Shown in pieces: positions 18,422 through 28,845 of a stretch of 64,000 nucleotides of DNA. This stretch comes from Tetramitus jugosus (Eukaryota; Heterolobosea; Eutetramitea; Acrasida; Vahlkampfiidae), in assembly GCA_937625935.1 (NCBI GenBank), contig OW569352.1:496001-560000 (forward strand), given 5' to 3'. The position numbers and the translations under genes are program-made. The notes beneath the pieces were generated by a model. That model had not been told where the DNA came from. It saw only the letters and a program-made list of their open reading frames with translations, and made no database searches. Every line of letters begins with the position of its first letter. The first letter of the stretch is position 1.

Positions 18422-19603
18422 ATGATCCCATCAAACAACCGGAATGGCCCCTCCTCCCATCAAGACTCCAACACCTTGACTCCATCTCAATCAGATTATC
18501 ACTTGCAGACACTGCCACCTTCTAACCTGTTCAACCTGCAACATCATCATCAACGGCAGCCACAACAACAACAAGCAATTCTACAACCGAACAACAATAG
18601 CGACAACAAAAGACAAGAACCAATCACACCATTGATGCCGAACATTGAACTACTATTGGATTGCTTCGAAGTGAATGAATCATGCACTTCTCCACTGGAC
18701 TACTCTGGACAAATAAGTCCCCTGGAGTGGAATACTGCTGAGCTAGAAGAACAATTCATGAACAACAATGCTGCTTCATCCGTATCATCAGCAAATAACT
18801 CTCATCATACATACCAACCGAATCATATGACTAAGATACCACCGAATTCTGACTTTTATGGCAACAACAACAACAATACTGATTCGCGGCTCTATTCTCA
18901 ACGACAACCTTCACAACAGCAACTAGGTGCTAATCATCGTATTGGCTATGATGATAGATTGTCAAATGTTGAACAGTGGGAAGACTCGGCACTAGGTATG
19001 GAACTACAACGACTATTGAACGTATTGAGTGAGCAGTATCGCGATTTGAGACGGCAACAAGATTCATTACGAGTTCAAAATCACCTTGCATACCACCTCG
19101 ATACAACAGCCAACATTGATATGAATAGTTTGTATTGTGTGGATAGCAAAGCAAGTCACTCCACACCTCCGCCTTCCACAACAAATCATCATCAGGTGTC
19201 AATGACTAAAGAAACAGTTATGTCTTCTTCATCTCCTTCTTCATTCTCTTCGTCTACCTATCAGATAGTACCAGAGGAAGTAGTATCTGTAACTAATGAG
19301 AGAAGAATGTCAGTAGATGCTCCCTCTGGTCAGAAGAGAAGCAGAATCTCACCTTCTTATAGTCCTTCAACGAACTCACCTCGAACAAGTGACAATGACG
19401 AGGAAGATAAAACACAATCGAGGAAGAAGAGAAGACTTCGACAGAGTTTTATTGAGCAGGACGAAGCACATCGCACAACTCGATTTAAGGACTCGAGCAT
19501 GCGGATGACTGACTTGACAGAGACGTACTCTCAACCGAAACCATCCAAAGACCAATGGAAGTTTTACAATTATACTCCAGATAGAGTCGGTGATTTACAA
19601 TAA
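18422..19603 (+). CDS. Gln/Asn/Ser-rich protein, possible regulator
   Basis: A 393-residue protein with poly-Gln/His near residues 40-55, Asn tracts near 140-150, and Ser-rich segments near 268-278. An ordered helix of about 30 residues (about 190-220, LGMELQRLLNVLSEQYRDL then RRQQDSLRVQNH) has coiled-coil spacing. The C-terminus has a basic nuclear-localisation-like cluster (SRKKRRLRQSF, near residue 345) and ends in KDQWKFYNYTPDR. It has the same overall design as the protein at 4626-5720: a low-complexity N-terminus followed by a short helical segment. No catalytic or DNA-binding family is recognised, and a nuclear role is inferred from the basic cluster only. Confidence 0.6.
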   Translation: MIPSNNRNGPSSHQDSNTLTPSQSDYHLQTLPPSNLFNLQHHHQRQPQQQQAILQPNNNSDNKRQEPITPLMPNIELLLDCFEVNESCTSPLDYSGQISPLEWNTAELEEQFMNNNAASSVSSANNSHHTYQPNHMTKIPPNSDFYGNNNNNTDSRLYSQRQPSQQQLGANHRIGYDDRLSNVEQWEDSALGMELQRLLNVLSEQYRDLRRQQDSLRVQNHLAYHLDTTANIDMNSLYCVDSKASHSTPPPSTTNHHQVSMTKETVMSSSSPSSFSSSTYQIVPEEVVSVTNERRMSVDAPSGQKRSRISPSYSPSTNSPRTSDNDEEDKTQSRKKRRLRQSFIEQDEAHRTTRFKDSSMRMTDLTETYSQPKPSKDQWKFYNYTPDRVGDLQ

Positions 19604-19643
19604 TTACAATCCCTGTATATTTATTATCTAATAAAGAAAACGA

Positions 19644-20645
19644 TTAGTTGTCTGCTATCAATGGCTTAGTGGCAAACAATTGATAATTCACAGATAAATC
19701 ATCAGTCAATGACAACTTTTCTGTCACGGGATTATAGTCGACTCCTATTATCTCTTGAACGTCCAATCCATTCGCTTCCAATAGCATGGTCAACTCTTCT
19801 GGCTTTAAAAACTTTTGCCAATCATGCGTACCTGGAGGAACCAGTCGCAACAAGTACTCTGCCGCAGCAATTGCAAATAGGAACGACTTGGGTGTTCGAC
19901 TCAGTGTGGACATGAACAGAGCACCTCCCGGTTTCACAAACGATGCCAAGCTATTCGTAAATGACTGCAAATGAGAAACATGTTCAACCACTTCCAATGA
20001 AACAACCACATCAAACCATCCCATACCACTATTGACATTCATAGTAGTTGTAGTCGCTTGTTCATGAGTCATTTCATACAGCAATTGCTCTGCTGTACAA
20101 TGTCTATAATTCAATCGATCATAAACAGGCGTTCCCTTGAGTGCATATTCTTTGTGTTCCATAGCCACTTGAATATTGTTGAATGAAGCATCGAGAGCAG
20201 TCACATCAGCACCTAATCTAGCCAATGATTCACTCGCTAGACCACCACCACATCCAACATCCAATATTCTTAGTCCCTTCAACGGTTCTAATGCATTGTT
20301 AACCTGTTGTTGTTCTTGTGCTTGTTGCTGATTATGAGCAATAATCTTATTTTTAATGTACTTGATTCGGAATGGATTAATTTGATGCAATGTCTTCAAT
20401 TTTCCAGTTGGATTCCACCATTCTTTTGCCCTGGCCATATTACTAAAGAATTCAACTTCGGACTCGTCCACAGTGCTACTATTGTTTGCTTGTGGTGTGC
20501 TCGTATGGGCACTTCTCATCATGAAGGTTGTCTTGGATTTGGGTGTCATGATGTCATGTGTGGAGAATACCGCTGATGATGAGAATCTCTGGGACAACAT
20601 GTTTGTTGCCACGATCGATCTTCTTTGTGCCAATAGATGCTTCAT
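19644..20645 (-). CDS. COQ3: Ubiquinone biosynthesis O-methyltransferase COQ3
   Basis: A 333-residue SAM-dependent O-methyltransferase that catalyses the two O-methylation steps of coenzyme Q synthesis in mitochondria. The conserved N-terminal segment before the Rossmann fold is present (FFSNMARAKEWWNPTGKLKTLHQINPFR is split here as EWWNPTGKLKTLHQINPFR). SAM-binding motif I is LDVGCGGGLASESLARLG, with acidic motif II in VTALDAS. The motif region FDVVVSLEVVEHV and the KPGGALFMSTLSRT segment also match UbiG/COQ3. I chose the ATG at 20645 because it yields a mitochondrial presequence (Arg/Ser-rich, no acids: MKHLLAQRRSIVATNMLSQ). The open frame extends to 20927 but would overlap RGP1. Confidence 0.92.
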   Translation of the reverse strand: MKHLLAQRRSIVATNMLSQRFSSSAVFSTHDIMTPKSKTTFMMRSAHTSTPQANNSSTVDESEVEFFSNMARAKEWWNPTGKLKTLHQINPFRIKYIKNKIIAHNQQQAQEQQQVNNALEPLKGLRILDVGCGGGLASESLARLGADVTALDASFNNIQVAMEHKEYALKGTPVYDRLNYRHCTAEQLLYEMTHEQATTTTMNVNSGMGWFDVVVSLEVVEHVSHLQSFTNSLASFVKPGGALFMSTLSRTPKSFLFAIAAAEYLLRLVPPGTHDWQKFLKPEELTMLLEANGLDVQEIIGVDYNPVTEKLSLTDDLSVNYQLFATKPLIADN

Positions 20646-20826
20646 GAATTGCCTCTGTGTGTGTTGATCCGTCTCTGAGCTCAGTTGTTTTGCCCCACCT
20701 AGAGAGAGAAAAGTTTTTTCTGGTTTCGGAGAGGAAAAACAACCATCAAAATACAGAGCATCACCCAAAGAAGAAAACAACGAACGAGAGACCACAAAAC
20801 AAAATAATCGCGAATCAAACATAACA

Positions 20827-22875
20827 ATGGTCATCGTATCACACTTGTGTCTCCAAGAATCATTCTTGTTGCCTGGCAGCACAATGAACGCCACTCTCAA
20901 CTTGTTGAACATATCAGAAGATGTCATATCAGAGAAGGGACCCTATCACTCCAATCTGTTGACACTGTTTGAGCACTATGGTGTGTTAAATGATGATGAT
21001 GATGATGATGGAGGTAATGTTGATGAAGAAGACGATGACGATGATGAAAATGAAAATGATCATCAGGAAGAAAATAGTCATGATGATCAGAGGAATGGCA
21101 ATGTTGAGATGACGACGACGAGTAAAAATGAGGTTGATGTTGATGACGATCAAAATGAGACAAATAATAATAATAATAATAATAATAGTAGTGGTGGTGG
21201 TGGCAGTAGTAGTTGGTGGTCATCGATATTTGGTGCATTTTCATCACCTGCCTCAGCTACGACACCAAATGATACGACAAACAATAATAATGATAATGAT
21301 GATCATAATGATAGTCTCAGTAGTAGCAGTAGTCATAGTAATCAAACAAGGAGAGGCAAAAAGCGAAGAAATTCAATCATTATCGATGATCCGTCATTGA
21401 ATTGGAAAGTTGATCGAGTGTATGGTCAAATCTATGGCATGTGTATTGCTGATTCCACATGGCTCAACTCTATTGTTGAATGTGAGAAGGAGAGACATTA
21501 CTATACAGCTGCATCGAAGACGAACGACGAGAGTAACATGAATGGTGCGAGCGAAGATGAAGAATATGCATCGAACCACAGAAATCAAAGGATTGATCCA
21601 AACACGTTCAATGATGATCACATGTATCGATATGAGTGTCGTTTGAAGAATCTTGTTCCTCGAAAGAAGAACAGTCAGATGATCTTCATGTCTCATCCCA
21701 AGGAATTCGAACAGTGCTCCAATCAAACCATTCTGTTGAACGATAATCGGAAGATTGATTTTTCATTGGTGTTGCCCACGAGTGAGATACCACCAACGTA
21801 CAAGGGAACTCTGCTGCGTTACATTTATTTTTTAGCGATATCGATTCAGGTGTCCAATCAAAAGAAGGGTGTATTCACAAAGGTGATGACCATTCCGTTC
21901 AAGATTAGAAATCCGGTCGCGTCTCTTGCATCTGTGAACTCTCGATTCGATGAACGGTTTGATTTTCAATGGAAGTTGTTTGATACGACGAGTGTGGGTA
22001 TAGTCCGGAGCTCAATAGATAGCAATGATAGCAGCAGTAGTAGCAATAGCAGTGGAAGAAACGCAAGAGCTTCGTCATCTGCATCCCTGTTCAGCAAGAA
22101 GACTGCAGAACTGATGAATGAGCGATCAAAGTCCTCAGCTCTGCATCGTCAACGCAAAGCAGAAGAATCAACTGATCTATCAACTTCTTCATTCTATTAT
22201 TCATTCAGAGCGATTGACAACATTATATCGAACCAATCAAGAGCAAACTTTTATGAAATTACAGATGGTGACAATCGTGTCTGCAAGTTCTCACTGTCAA
22301 ACACTGCATTCTGTATCGGTGATACACTACTTGGAGTGTTTGATTTTTCTCAATGTGATGTGACTTGTCTAAAGGTAAACATTGAGCTCATCCACAAGGA
22401 ATCGTATGCTAAATGGCTCCACAGAGGCTACATTGCTGCATCATCCACCAACAACAATCAGACTTCATCAGATAGTAGCAACGATGAACAGAAACCTGCG
22501 GACGAAGGATATTATCACAGCCTGGAATCCAAGCTCTGTCGATCCTCAGTGGGCTACTTCTCAAGACACACCTTGAACACGCTGACAACAGATTTTCATA
22601 TGATGATACCTCCACATGCACCTGCGCAATTCTCCACAGATATGATCGATGTGAAATGGTACTTGAAATTTACGTTCTATCTCATGAAACAACAACAGGA
22701 GAACAACCAAGAGGTTGCTTTCACAGCACAAATGCTTCAAGAACAAAGAAACTCACTAACAGTGGATGTTCTTGAGTGGCAACTTCCGATTCAAGTGTTT
22801 GTTCCCACACACTTTCGGCCGTTGCATACCCAGAGCATGTCTCGTGAGATGTGCATGCTATGCTATCACGTGTAA
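20827..22875 (+). CDS. RGP1: RGP1 homologue (Ric1-Rgp1 Rab6 exchange factor subunit)
   Basis: A 682-residue arrestin-fold protein. With Ric1, Rgp1 activates Rab6/Ypt6 and supports endosome-to-Golgi retrograde transport. Family blocks are: N-terminal strand QESFLLPGSTMNATLNLLN; DFSLVLPTSEIPPTYKGTLLRY with IPFKIRN; NFYEITDGDNRVCKFSLSNT with GDTLLGVFDFSQCDVTCLKV; a late strand ending in DVKWYLKFTFYL; and the end segment VLEWQLPIQVFVP. Large acidic and Asn/Ser insertions (about residues 55-190 and 390-460) explain the length excess over animal RGP1 (about 390). The start at 20827 is preferred because the first residues match the first arrestin strand. Head-to-head with COQ3, 181 bp apart. Confidence 0.85.
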   Translation: MVIVSHLCLQESFLLPGSTMNATLNLLNISEDVISEKGPYHSNLLTLFEHYGVLNDDDDDDGGNVDEEDDDDDENENDHQEENSHDDQRNGNVEMTTTSKNEVDVDDDQNETNNNNNNNNSSGGGGSSSWWSSIFGAFSSPASATTPNDTTNNNNDNDDHNDSLSSSSSHSNQTRRGKKRRNSIIIDDPSLNWKVDRVYGQIYGMCIADSTWLNSIVECEKERHYYTAASKTNDESNMNGASEDEEYASNHRNQRIDPNTFNDDHMYRYECRLKNLVPRKKNSQMIFMSHPKEFEQCSNQTILLNDNRKIDFSLVLPTSEIPPTYKGTLLRYIYFLAISIQVSNQKKGVFTKVMTIPFKIRNPVASLASVNSRFDERFDFQWKLFDTTSVGIVRSSIDSNDSSSSSNSSGRNARASSSASLFSKKTAELMNERSKSSALHRQRKAEESTDLSTSSFYYSFRAIDNIISNQSRANFYEITDGDNRVCKFSLSNTAFCIGDTLLGVFDFSQCDVTCLKVNIELIHKESYAKWLHRGYIAASSTNNNQTSSDSSNDEQKPADEGYYHSLESKLCRSSVGYFSRHTLNTLTTDFHMMIPPHAPAQFSTDMIDVKWYLKFTFYLMKQQQENNQEVAFTAQMLQEQRNSLTVDVLEWQLPIQVFVPTHFRPLHTQSMSREMCMLCYHV

Positions 22876-23081
22876 CATGCCACACTCATTTCCCAAAGCT
22901 TTGGGCACACGCAAGGCAAAATTTTTCGCTCCTGCATTTTGTAGTCGGTAAAATACCTGAAGTTTCATTTGTTGAACCTTCAGTCAACCACCAAAGTCAA
23001 CTGGCTTCCAGCAAAATTCGCAAAATTCCAAAAAACAAATTCAACAACACACTATTGCCATAATCATAATATCAGAACAGG

Positions 23082-23997
23082 ATGAAGGTACGCACAGCAT
23101 CACTAATACTTTTCTGAGGTCAATTGTGTGAGAACAGAGAGCAACCACCCACAACACAACACTAAAATGAATCACACTTTCGCCAATTGTTCACCCCTCC
23201 CCAAATTCTTTCACACACGGCTATCGCTCTCCACACAATTCGACCCTCAATTGTCTGAATTATTTTGAGAATCATCATGTTAACCTATTTTTTGTTTACA
23301 TTAGCTTTTGATCTCTTACCCAGCCACTGGATGCACTAAGACCATCGAAATCGATGACGAAAACAAATTGAGAGGATTCTTTGATAAGAGAATGTCCGAA
23401 GAAGTCCTTGGTGATTCTATCGGTGACGAATTCAAGGGATACGTCTTCAAAATTGCTGGTGGTCAAGATAAGCAAGGTTTCCCAATGAAGCAAGGTGTCT
23501 TGATCAACACCAGAGCTAGACTTCTCTTGAGAAGAGGTGACACTGGTTACCAATTCTGGAGAGGAAGAAATGGTGAGAGAAGAAGAAAGTCCATCAGAGG
23601 TTGCATCGTTGGTGCTGACTTGTCTGTCTTGGACTTGATCGTCGTCAAGAAGGGTGAGCAAGAACTCCCAGGTATCACCGACACCAGCTTGCCAAGAACC
23701 TTCGGTCCAAAGAAGGCTTCCAAGATTAGAAAGCTCTTCAACTTGACACAAAATGATGATGTCAGAAAGTTCGTCATTAAGCACACCAAGAAGATCGGAA
23801 AGAAGCAAGTCCAAAAGGGTCCAAAGATTCAAAGACTTTTGACTCCTGAAAAGCTCAGAAGACAAGTTTTGATCAAGAAGAGAACCGAAGCAAGAAAGGA
23901 GAGATCCAAGACCATGAAGGTTAACTACGAAAAGCTCCTCGCCAAGAGAAAGGCTGCCCCAGCTGAGCACTCCGCCAAGAAGGCAAAGACCCACTAA
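23082..23997 (+). CDS. RPS6: 40S ribosomal protein eS6 (spliced)
   Basis: A 232-residue eS6 of the small ribosomal subunit. Exon 1 is only six bases (23082-23087, Met-Lys). The intron is 217 nt (GTACGC...ATTAG). Exon 2 is 23305-23997, giving [20 protein letters not shown], which matches the family start. Conserved blocks: [15 protein letters not shown], the [18 protein letters not shown] block, [17 protein letters not shown] and KIRKLFNLT. The C-terminus is basic (KKAKTH) but short. It lacks the run of Ser/Arg residues phosphorylated by S6 kinase in animals. Very strong codon bias compared with neighbouring genes fits a highly expressed ribosomal gene. Confidence 0.96.
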
Positions 23998-24064
23998 ATC
24001 TATAAACTGATTCTTGTTCGCTATTTTTTACATGTCATTCTCAATGCATTTGCAAAAAACGTAC

Positions 24065-26229
24065 TTAGTATCCATTTTGATGTTTATTGAGTAGATTGGT
24101 GAATCGATCGAGCAACAACTCTGATTCATGAACAATGTCCGCTAGGTCTCTGTCTCCACTGAAAAGGACTCTTCTCTTGGTAGTTGTCTTCGTTGTGGTA
24201 GTTGGATGCAATGACGACCCATAGATCAAATTTGGTTCGAATACATCCAATCCAAGAGTGTTGCGTGAGAGTGGTAGCTCTATACGTTCTTTCACTGGTA
24301 TTCCAACCTTCTCTCGAGTCGAGCAGACAACGTTTTCTACGACTTCTCGATCCGCTGTTGGTTGCATGTATCGGGAAGTTACATTTCGGTAGAGCGTGGC
24401 CTTCGGTGGTACAAGCTCGGCGACCGACTTGGACCTCGTGGGATCTTTGTTGAAACCTCGATTAATTGTCGTATTGCACTGCTTCCCTGTGCAACCATCA
24501 TTTGATTCTCCAGATGTGACATGTCCCAATTCTTTATCATATTGATTGTTCAGAGCTACTCTCGGAATTTGTCCAACAACAGTCTGCTTCTGTCCATTCG
24601 CTCGTGCTTGGTCGAACAATGAATCATACACTTCACTACCCGCTGTGGGGTATATCCGTTGGTAGTTAACGACGCGACTTTCAGCTGCTTGAAGAATTCT
24701 TTTTGTTTGTTGTCTCCTATCTTCTAACTGTTCTGAATCGCCTGTTCCCAATTTTCCTGTGATTCTCACTTGAGCTTTCGCTCTCTCAATCTTCTTGCAT
24801 TTAATTCGATCAAAAGGATCCAGTGCCAGCATGTTCATTGTTTCTTGGAGAAGAGAGAATTTCACTTGCTGGTCAATGGCAGCATCAGTGTTGAACGAAG
24901 GAGAGTGATTCACTTCGAGCAACCAAGCTTTTAAATTCTGATCCAGAAAGATATCAAACCCGAGCAATTCAAAGCAACAGAGTTTCCCATTCTTCGAAGA
25001 ATGCATGCACAAGTCATACTGTTCTTTTAGCTGTGGTTGTATAGATAGAATCGTTTTAACTATAACTGATGCTACATCATCCCACATGTTTTTGCTGCAG
25101 TGACCGAGGGAGTCAACATACTCATTCAAAAAGGAAAAGTTTCGCTTGCTCCCTTTCGAAAAATCATCATCTGAAGATTCAAAGTTATCATTCTGCTTGT
25201 TGATTGAATAATTGGTAAGGTGCATGCAGGCTGATTTCTTCGGAATGAACTGTTAGTATCATCTCTCAAAGTGAACTAAATTGAAAAACTTCTGTTCTTA
25301 CTTACCAAGTTTCTGAGAGATGGTGGCTTGTACTGTTCGGTACACAGGCGAACCAATCCATCGTTGTACATGTAGATTACCAATGGATCTATGCATAAGA
25401 TCAATACATAAACTCTCAAATCAAATTTGAAACCATCAATCAGAAATGGTTTATCCAAGTATATCTGTACAATAGCATCTCCATATTTGTCAACTTCGGT
25501 CTTGTCCCTGCTCAACACTATTCCTTTTCCTTGACATCCTGAACTCGGTTTAATAATAAATGTGTGATTATCACTCAGCTTACTCTTCTTAAATTCGCTG
25601 GACCTATAAAACAGACGAGTTAAATCTGATGTCGAAGCAACATTGATCACTATTCCCACTTACTCATGCGGTAAACTCCACTGCTCTGGCATAAAAGTAT
25701 AGTGTTCTGGGAACATCTTTTTCATTCGTGCAAAGTTTCTTGCCAGTGGAATCTTCCTCGCGATTCCATTCATGCCCGGAAAGTGATTTATTCTTTGATA
25801 GTCGCTCAGCTTCATTACTCTTTCTGGAGCAACAGACGTGTCCATCCACAGAATCGTCCAATCATTGGAGCTCTTCTTGTTCTCTATCCAACCCAAACTT
25901 AATGCAGCATTCCGAACTAGCAATACATCCATCAGTTTTCACTGCACTATTGAACAACAAAGAAACATAAAAAACATACCCACTTCATATCTACAATTGG
26001 AAAGATCAATAATGATTCTTGGTTTCTTGTTCTGAAACGAACTCGTCGTCTCAGTAGGTTCTTGAATACTTGTTTGCTCTTCGTTCCTTTTGGGACTGGA
26101 AGGATGACTACCAAATTGTCTCTTCCTGGGCACGTGACTTGGTCGCATCATTTTTCTATGAAACTCAATTTCTTTGTCAGTACAATGTTTGTGTCTCTTT
26201 GCTTTTTTGAAATTTCGCCTCATTTCCAT
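24065..26229 (-). CDS. Tubulin tyrosine ligase-like (TTLL) polyglutamylase (four exons)
   Basis: A 661-residue TTLL-family ligase, which adds glutamates (or related residues) to tubulin tails, mostly on axonemal microtubules. Exons are 26229-25980, 25916-25664, 25603-25306 and 25249-24065; introns are 56-63 nt. Joined frames give RYEV-VRNAALSLGW, SLPHE-SSEFKK and LRNL-FIPKKSACMHLTNYS. ATP-grasp motifs: IIKPSSGCQGKGIVLS, KFDLRVYVLI, MHLTNYSINK, and WLLEVNHSPSFNTD with the metal-binding Glu and Asn. The Lys/Arg-rich segment after the catalytic core resembles the microtubule-binding region of TTLL6/TTLL4-type enzymes. A role in the transient flagella of an amoeboflagellate is likely. Start ATG 26229 leaves 122 bp to the divergent neighbour. 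Confidence 0.9.
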
Positions 26230-26351
26230 TTGTTGCAGTAAAGGAAAAATGGCGCCAAATGGTCGTGTTTTCTGGGCTTGCACAATATCAGTTCAAGTTC
26301 TTTCTTTCGAACAAAAACAACCAAAACACTCGACAAGAAACAACCAAATTC

Positions 26352-27920
26352 ATGACAGAAAACTCTCAAGCTTTGACTGATTCGCGACAACAAGAAGTGG
26401 ATTCTTTTTTGGTGTCCCAGTTGGAAAAATTGCCATTTATTGTTCATGGATCACAAGACTCACATGACAAGGACATTATCTATTACATGTCACTTGATAC
26501 CAATGCGGTTCAAGAAGTACCATTGAATGGATTCATTGTACATGCACTTAATCGCCTATTGTTGTTGAACAACAATTATGCAGGAGAGTCAATTAATTCC
26601 GGTGCCAGGTCAACCAAGATCCTTTACGAGTTTTGTTCCAAGCATGGAGAGGACAACAATGAGAATCGGAACTTGATTTGTATTGACGAGCACGATGGCA
26701 TTGTTTTGGATTGCTTTAAGGGCACACCTGATGCTATTCAGAATCAGATATTGTACACGTGGGATTTGCATAAACAATCAAGTGAAGCATGTCCTCTCAA
26801 GTGTATGGCCGAGAGAAATATTGTTTTGAAGGTTGCTCGATCGATTAGACATCTTCTAGGATCCATTGGTACCATTTGTCATCACGAGAAGGATCATTCG
26901 AGTGTGTTGAGAACAGAGATCAGACCAAAGGTACGACAAGCACTCAGATCATTGGATTTTGAGCAGAGAGTTCAATGTTTATCGACCGTGGATTTTGTTA
27001 CAGTTTTTCAACCAAAAACCGTGCAACAAATGAAGGATTATGAATATGTTTCACTAGTCAAATCTGTAGTATTTCAGCTAGTTCAGACAATGGCTCAATT
27101 TGAGTATGTTGAAGTCTATTCAAAACAAACAGCAGTTCAATTTGAAGTCAAATCGAAGAGATTTGTCTACAGGGAGTGGTTAGAAGACGATATAACCATC
27201 GAACAAGCGATTTTAGAGCTAGATCTTCTGAATGAATACAGAGACAGAATCGTTGCTCAGTGCATAGGAGTCTTGGTCGAAAAGGTTAACAAACAATTGA
27301 GTAACTTTCAGTTGGCAAATGAGTCTTCAAGCTCAAACAGTGCGAATGGATTTATTAGACAATCTAATGGACACATTGTAGATATGGCACATGAAAGATG
27401 TATTCTGTTCCCTATTGATATAGCTTTCACAGATTTTGCAGGTATGTCAAAAGCGATGAGAGCATATCAACAACAAGTGACTCTTGATGGCATAGCAACC
27501 AACGATGTTGAAAGTAGTATCAATCTTCATCAGATTTTTAACGACCTTAGAATGGTTATTTTTTCAACGAATGTCAATCCTCTTGATAGTACGATTACGT
27601 TGAAGGTCTCACAGTCATCCCAACACAATAGTAGCGAGAAGAAGAAAGAAGAACTGGAGACTCAACTTTCAGCTTTGATGCAAACAATTCGACACGATCC
27701 ACTATATCATTGGTCAAGGTTCTACTACACATTTGCCTACAATTGTGAAACCAAGTCCTTGAATTGTATCGCACGACGATGCAAGCACTCGTTCCGTGTG
27801 CACTTTTCATCTCATATCGACGATGCAAAGATGGTGGAGAATATGAACGAGATCACTCCAGGAGTATCATATCTCTGCCACGGACGTCTTTTCTATCATT
27901 TCGACAATATGATTGTCTGA
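26352..27920 (+). CDS. Unknown 522-residue protein
   Basis: A 522-residue protein with normal, mixed composition and few low-complexity stretches, so it is probably a globular protein. No family was recognised. Visible features: a Cys-containing region near residues 145-155 (SEACPLKCMAERN) followed by a helix (VLKVARSIRHLLGSIGTICH), another helix-rich part near 220-300 (DYEYVSLVKSVVFQLVQTMA), and an aromatic/Cys-rich C-terminal block (PLYHWSRFYYTFAYNC, then CIARRCKHSFRVHF). No signal peptide or membrane span is seen. I chose the ATG at 26352; an upstream in-frame non-ATG extension to 26259 is leader-like. Divergent with the TTLL gene, 122 bp apart, so co-expression is possible. Confidence 0.6.
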   Translation: MTENSQALTDSRQQEVDSFLVSQLEKLPFIVHGSQDSHDKDIIYYMSLDTNAVQEVPLNGFIVHALNRLLLLNNNYAGESINSGARSTKILYEFCSKHGEDNNENRNLICIDEHDGIVLDCFKGTPDAIQNQILYTWDLHKQSSEACPLKCMAERNIVLKVARSIRHLLGSIGTICHHEKDHSSVLRTEIRPKVRQALRSLDFEQRVQCLSTVDFVTVFQPKTVQQMKDYEYVSLVKSVVFQLVQTMAQFEYVEVYSKQTAVQFEVKSKRFVYREWLEDDITIEQAILELDLLNEYRDRIVAQCIGVLVEKVNKQLSNFQLANESSSSNSANGFIRQSNGHIVDMAHERCILFPIDIAFTDFAGMSKAMRAYQQQVTLDGIATNDVESSINLHQIFNDLRMVIFSTNVNPLDSTITLKVSQSSQHNSSEKKKEELETQLSALMQTIRHDPLYHWSRFYYTFAYNCETKSLNCIARRCKHSFRVHFSSHIDDAKMVENMNEITPGVSYLCHGRLFYHFDNMIV

Positions 27921-28044
27921 GAAAACAACTTGATCAGCAATATAGTAAGAATACTAATTTATTTCAAACGGTTCTTTTGGTGCTCTGGGATTATTTACAG
28001 GATTTGTGAGTCTGTCACAGAACCGAGTTCATTTGGAGTCTTCC

Positions 28045-28845
28045 TCACTTCTTAAGAACAGGTTCTCGAGCGAAACGAGTTGCATCACCACCCATGAGCA
28101 TCATGTTTGGTGTTTGCTCAGGAGGCATTCTTCTGACAATATTCTTGTGGAATTTGTAGTAACTACCACTGAATCTTCCAAAGTTCCAAGCAGCTAGGAG
28201 CTTCTCGGTAAACAATCCATTGTTCTGGCCATCGTAGGACAATTGATTATCTTGGCATCCAGAAATGAGAATGACCGAACATTTGATTTGCTTGAATTCT
28301 CTGACACCTCTGGAGATGTTGTCATAGAACTCCTTATTGATCTCATAGGTCTTTCTAGCCACAGCAGTAGGCATATATTTAGGTTTTCTCTTTCCAATGA
28401 CTTCTTCTACTCTGGTAGGTCCTGTTCTCACAACTGTACCACTGTGGCAACTGTCGGAAAGAACGAGAACCTTTACACCTTCCTTGAATTCAGCTAGGAG
28501 ACCGAAGATCTCATCGTCCAACATCTCTCCATCATACAGGACCCAAGTTTCATCCATTTTGTCACTTTCATCACCATTCATGTCAGGAACTTGACCTCCG
28601 TGGCCAGAATAGGTCAAAAAGAAGCAATCTCCACTATTCATTCTGGTACTGCAATCTCTGATACTACGCATTACAGAGTCTCTTGTTGCAGTCTTTGTCA
28701 AGAGAATATTCGGTTGGAAGCCCTGATCTGTCGCCAACTTTCTCATGTCATTTGCATCAGGCTCGCACCCAACCAGTTGCCCATCCCATCCACCGTAGTG
28801 TCTTGGATCGACGTTGTTAAGACCAATATGTAAGGAGATTCTCAT
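28045..28845 (-). CDS. Metacaspase/orthocaspase-like peptidase (C14 family)
   Basis: A 266-residue caspase-fold peptidase. The N-terminal segment (SLHIGLNNVDPRHYGGWDG then CEPDANDM) is the usual first strand and helix. The catalytic His is His82 in LTYSGHGGQVPD. The catalytic Cys is Cys133 in VLVLSDSCHSGTVV. Asp131 before the Cys fits the basic-residue specificity of metacaspases. There is no prodomain or C-terminal p10-like extension, so it consists of the catalytic domain alone, like bacterial orthocaspases; VDPxHYxGW in particular recalls bacterial members. The substrate and a cell-death role are unknown. A TATA-like element lies 62 bp upstream of the ATG. Bacterial acquisition is possible but not shown. 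Confidence 0.9.
   Translation of the reverse strand: MRISLHIGLNNVDPRHYGGWDGQLVGCEPDANDMRKLATDQGFQPNILLTKTATRDSVMRSIRDCSTRMNSGDCFFLTYSGHGGQVPDMNGDESDKMDETWVLYDGEMLDDEIFGLLAEFKEGVKVLVLSDSCHSGTVVRTGPTRVEEVIGKRKPKYMPTAVARKTYEINKEFYDNISRGVREFKQIKCSVILISGCQDNQLSYDGQNNGLFTEKLLAAWNFGRFSGSYYKFHKNIVRRMPPEQTPNMMLMGGDATRFAREPVLKK

Noticed and set aside
20646-20927. N-terminal extension of COQ3
   Set aside because: It would overlap the RGP1 start, and the ATG at 20645 already gives a good mitochondrial presequence.
23296-23994. Minus-strand ORF of 232 aa
   Set aside because: It mirrors RPS6, whose strong codon bias leaves the opposite strand open.
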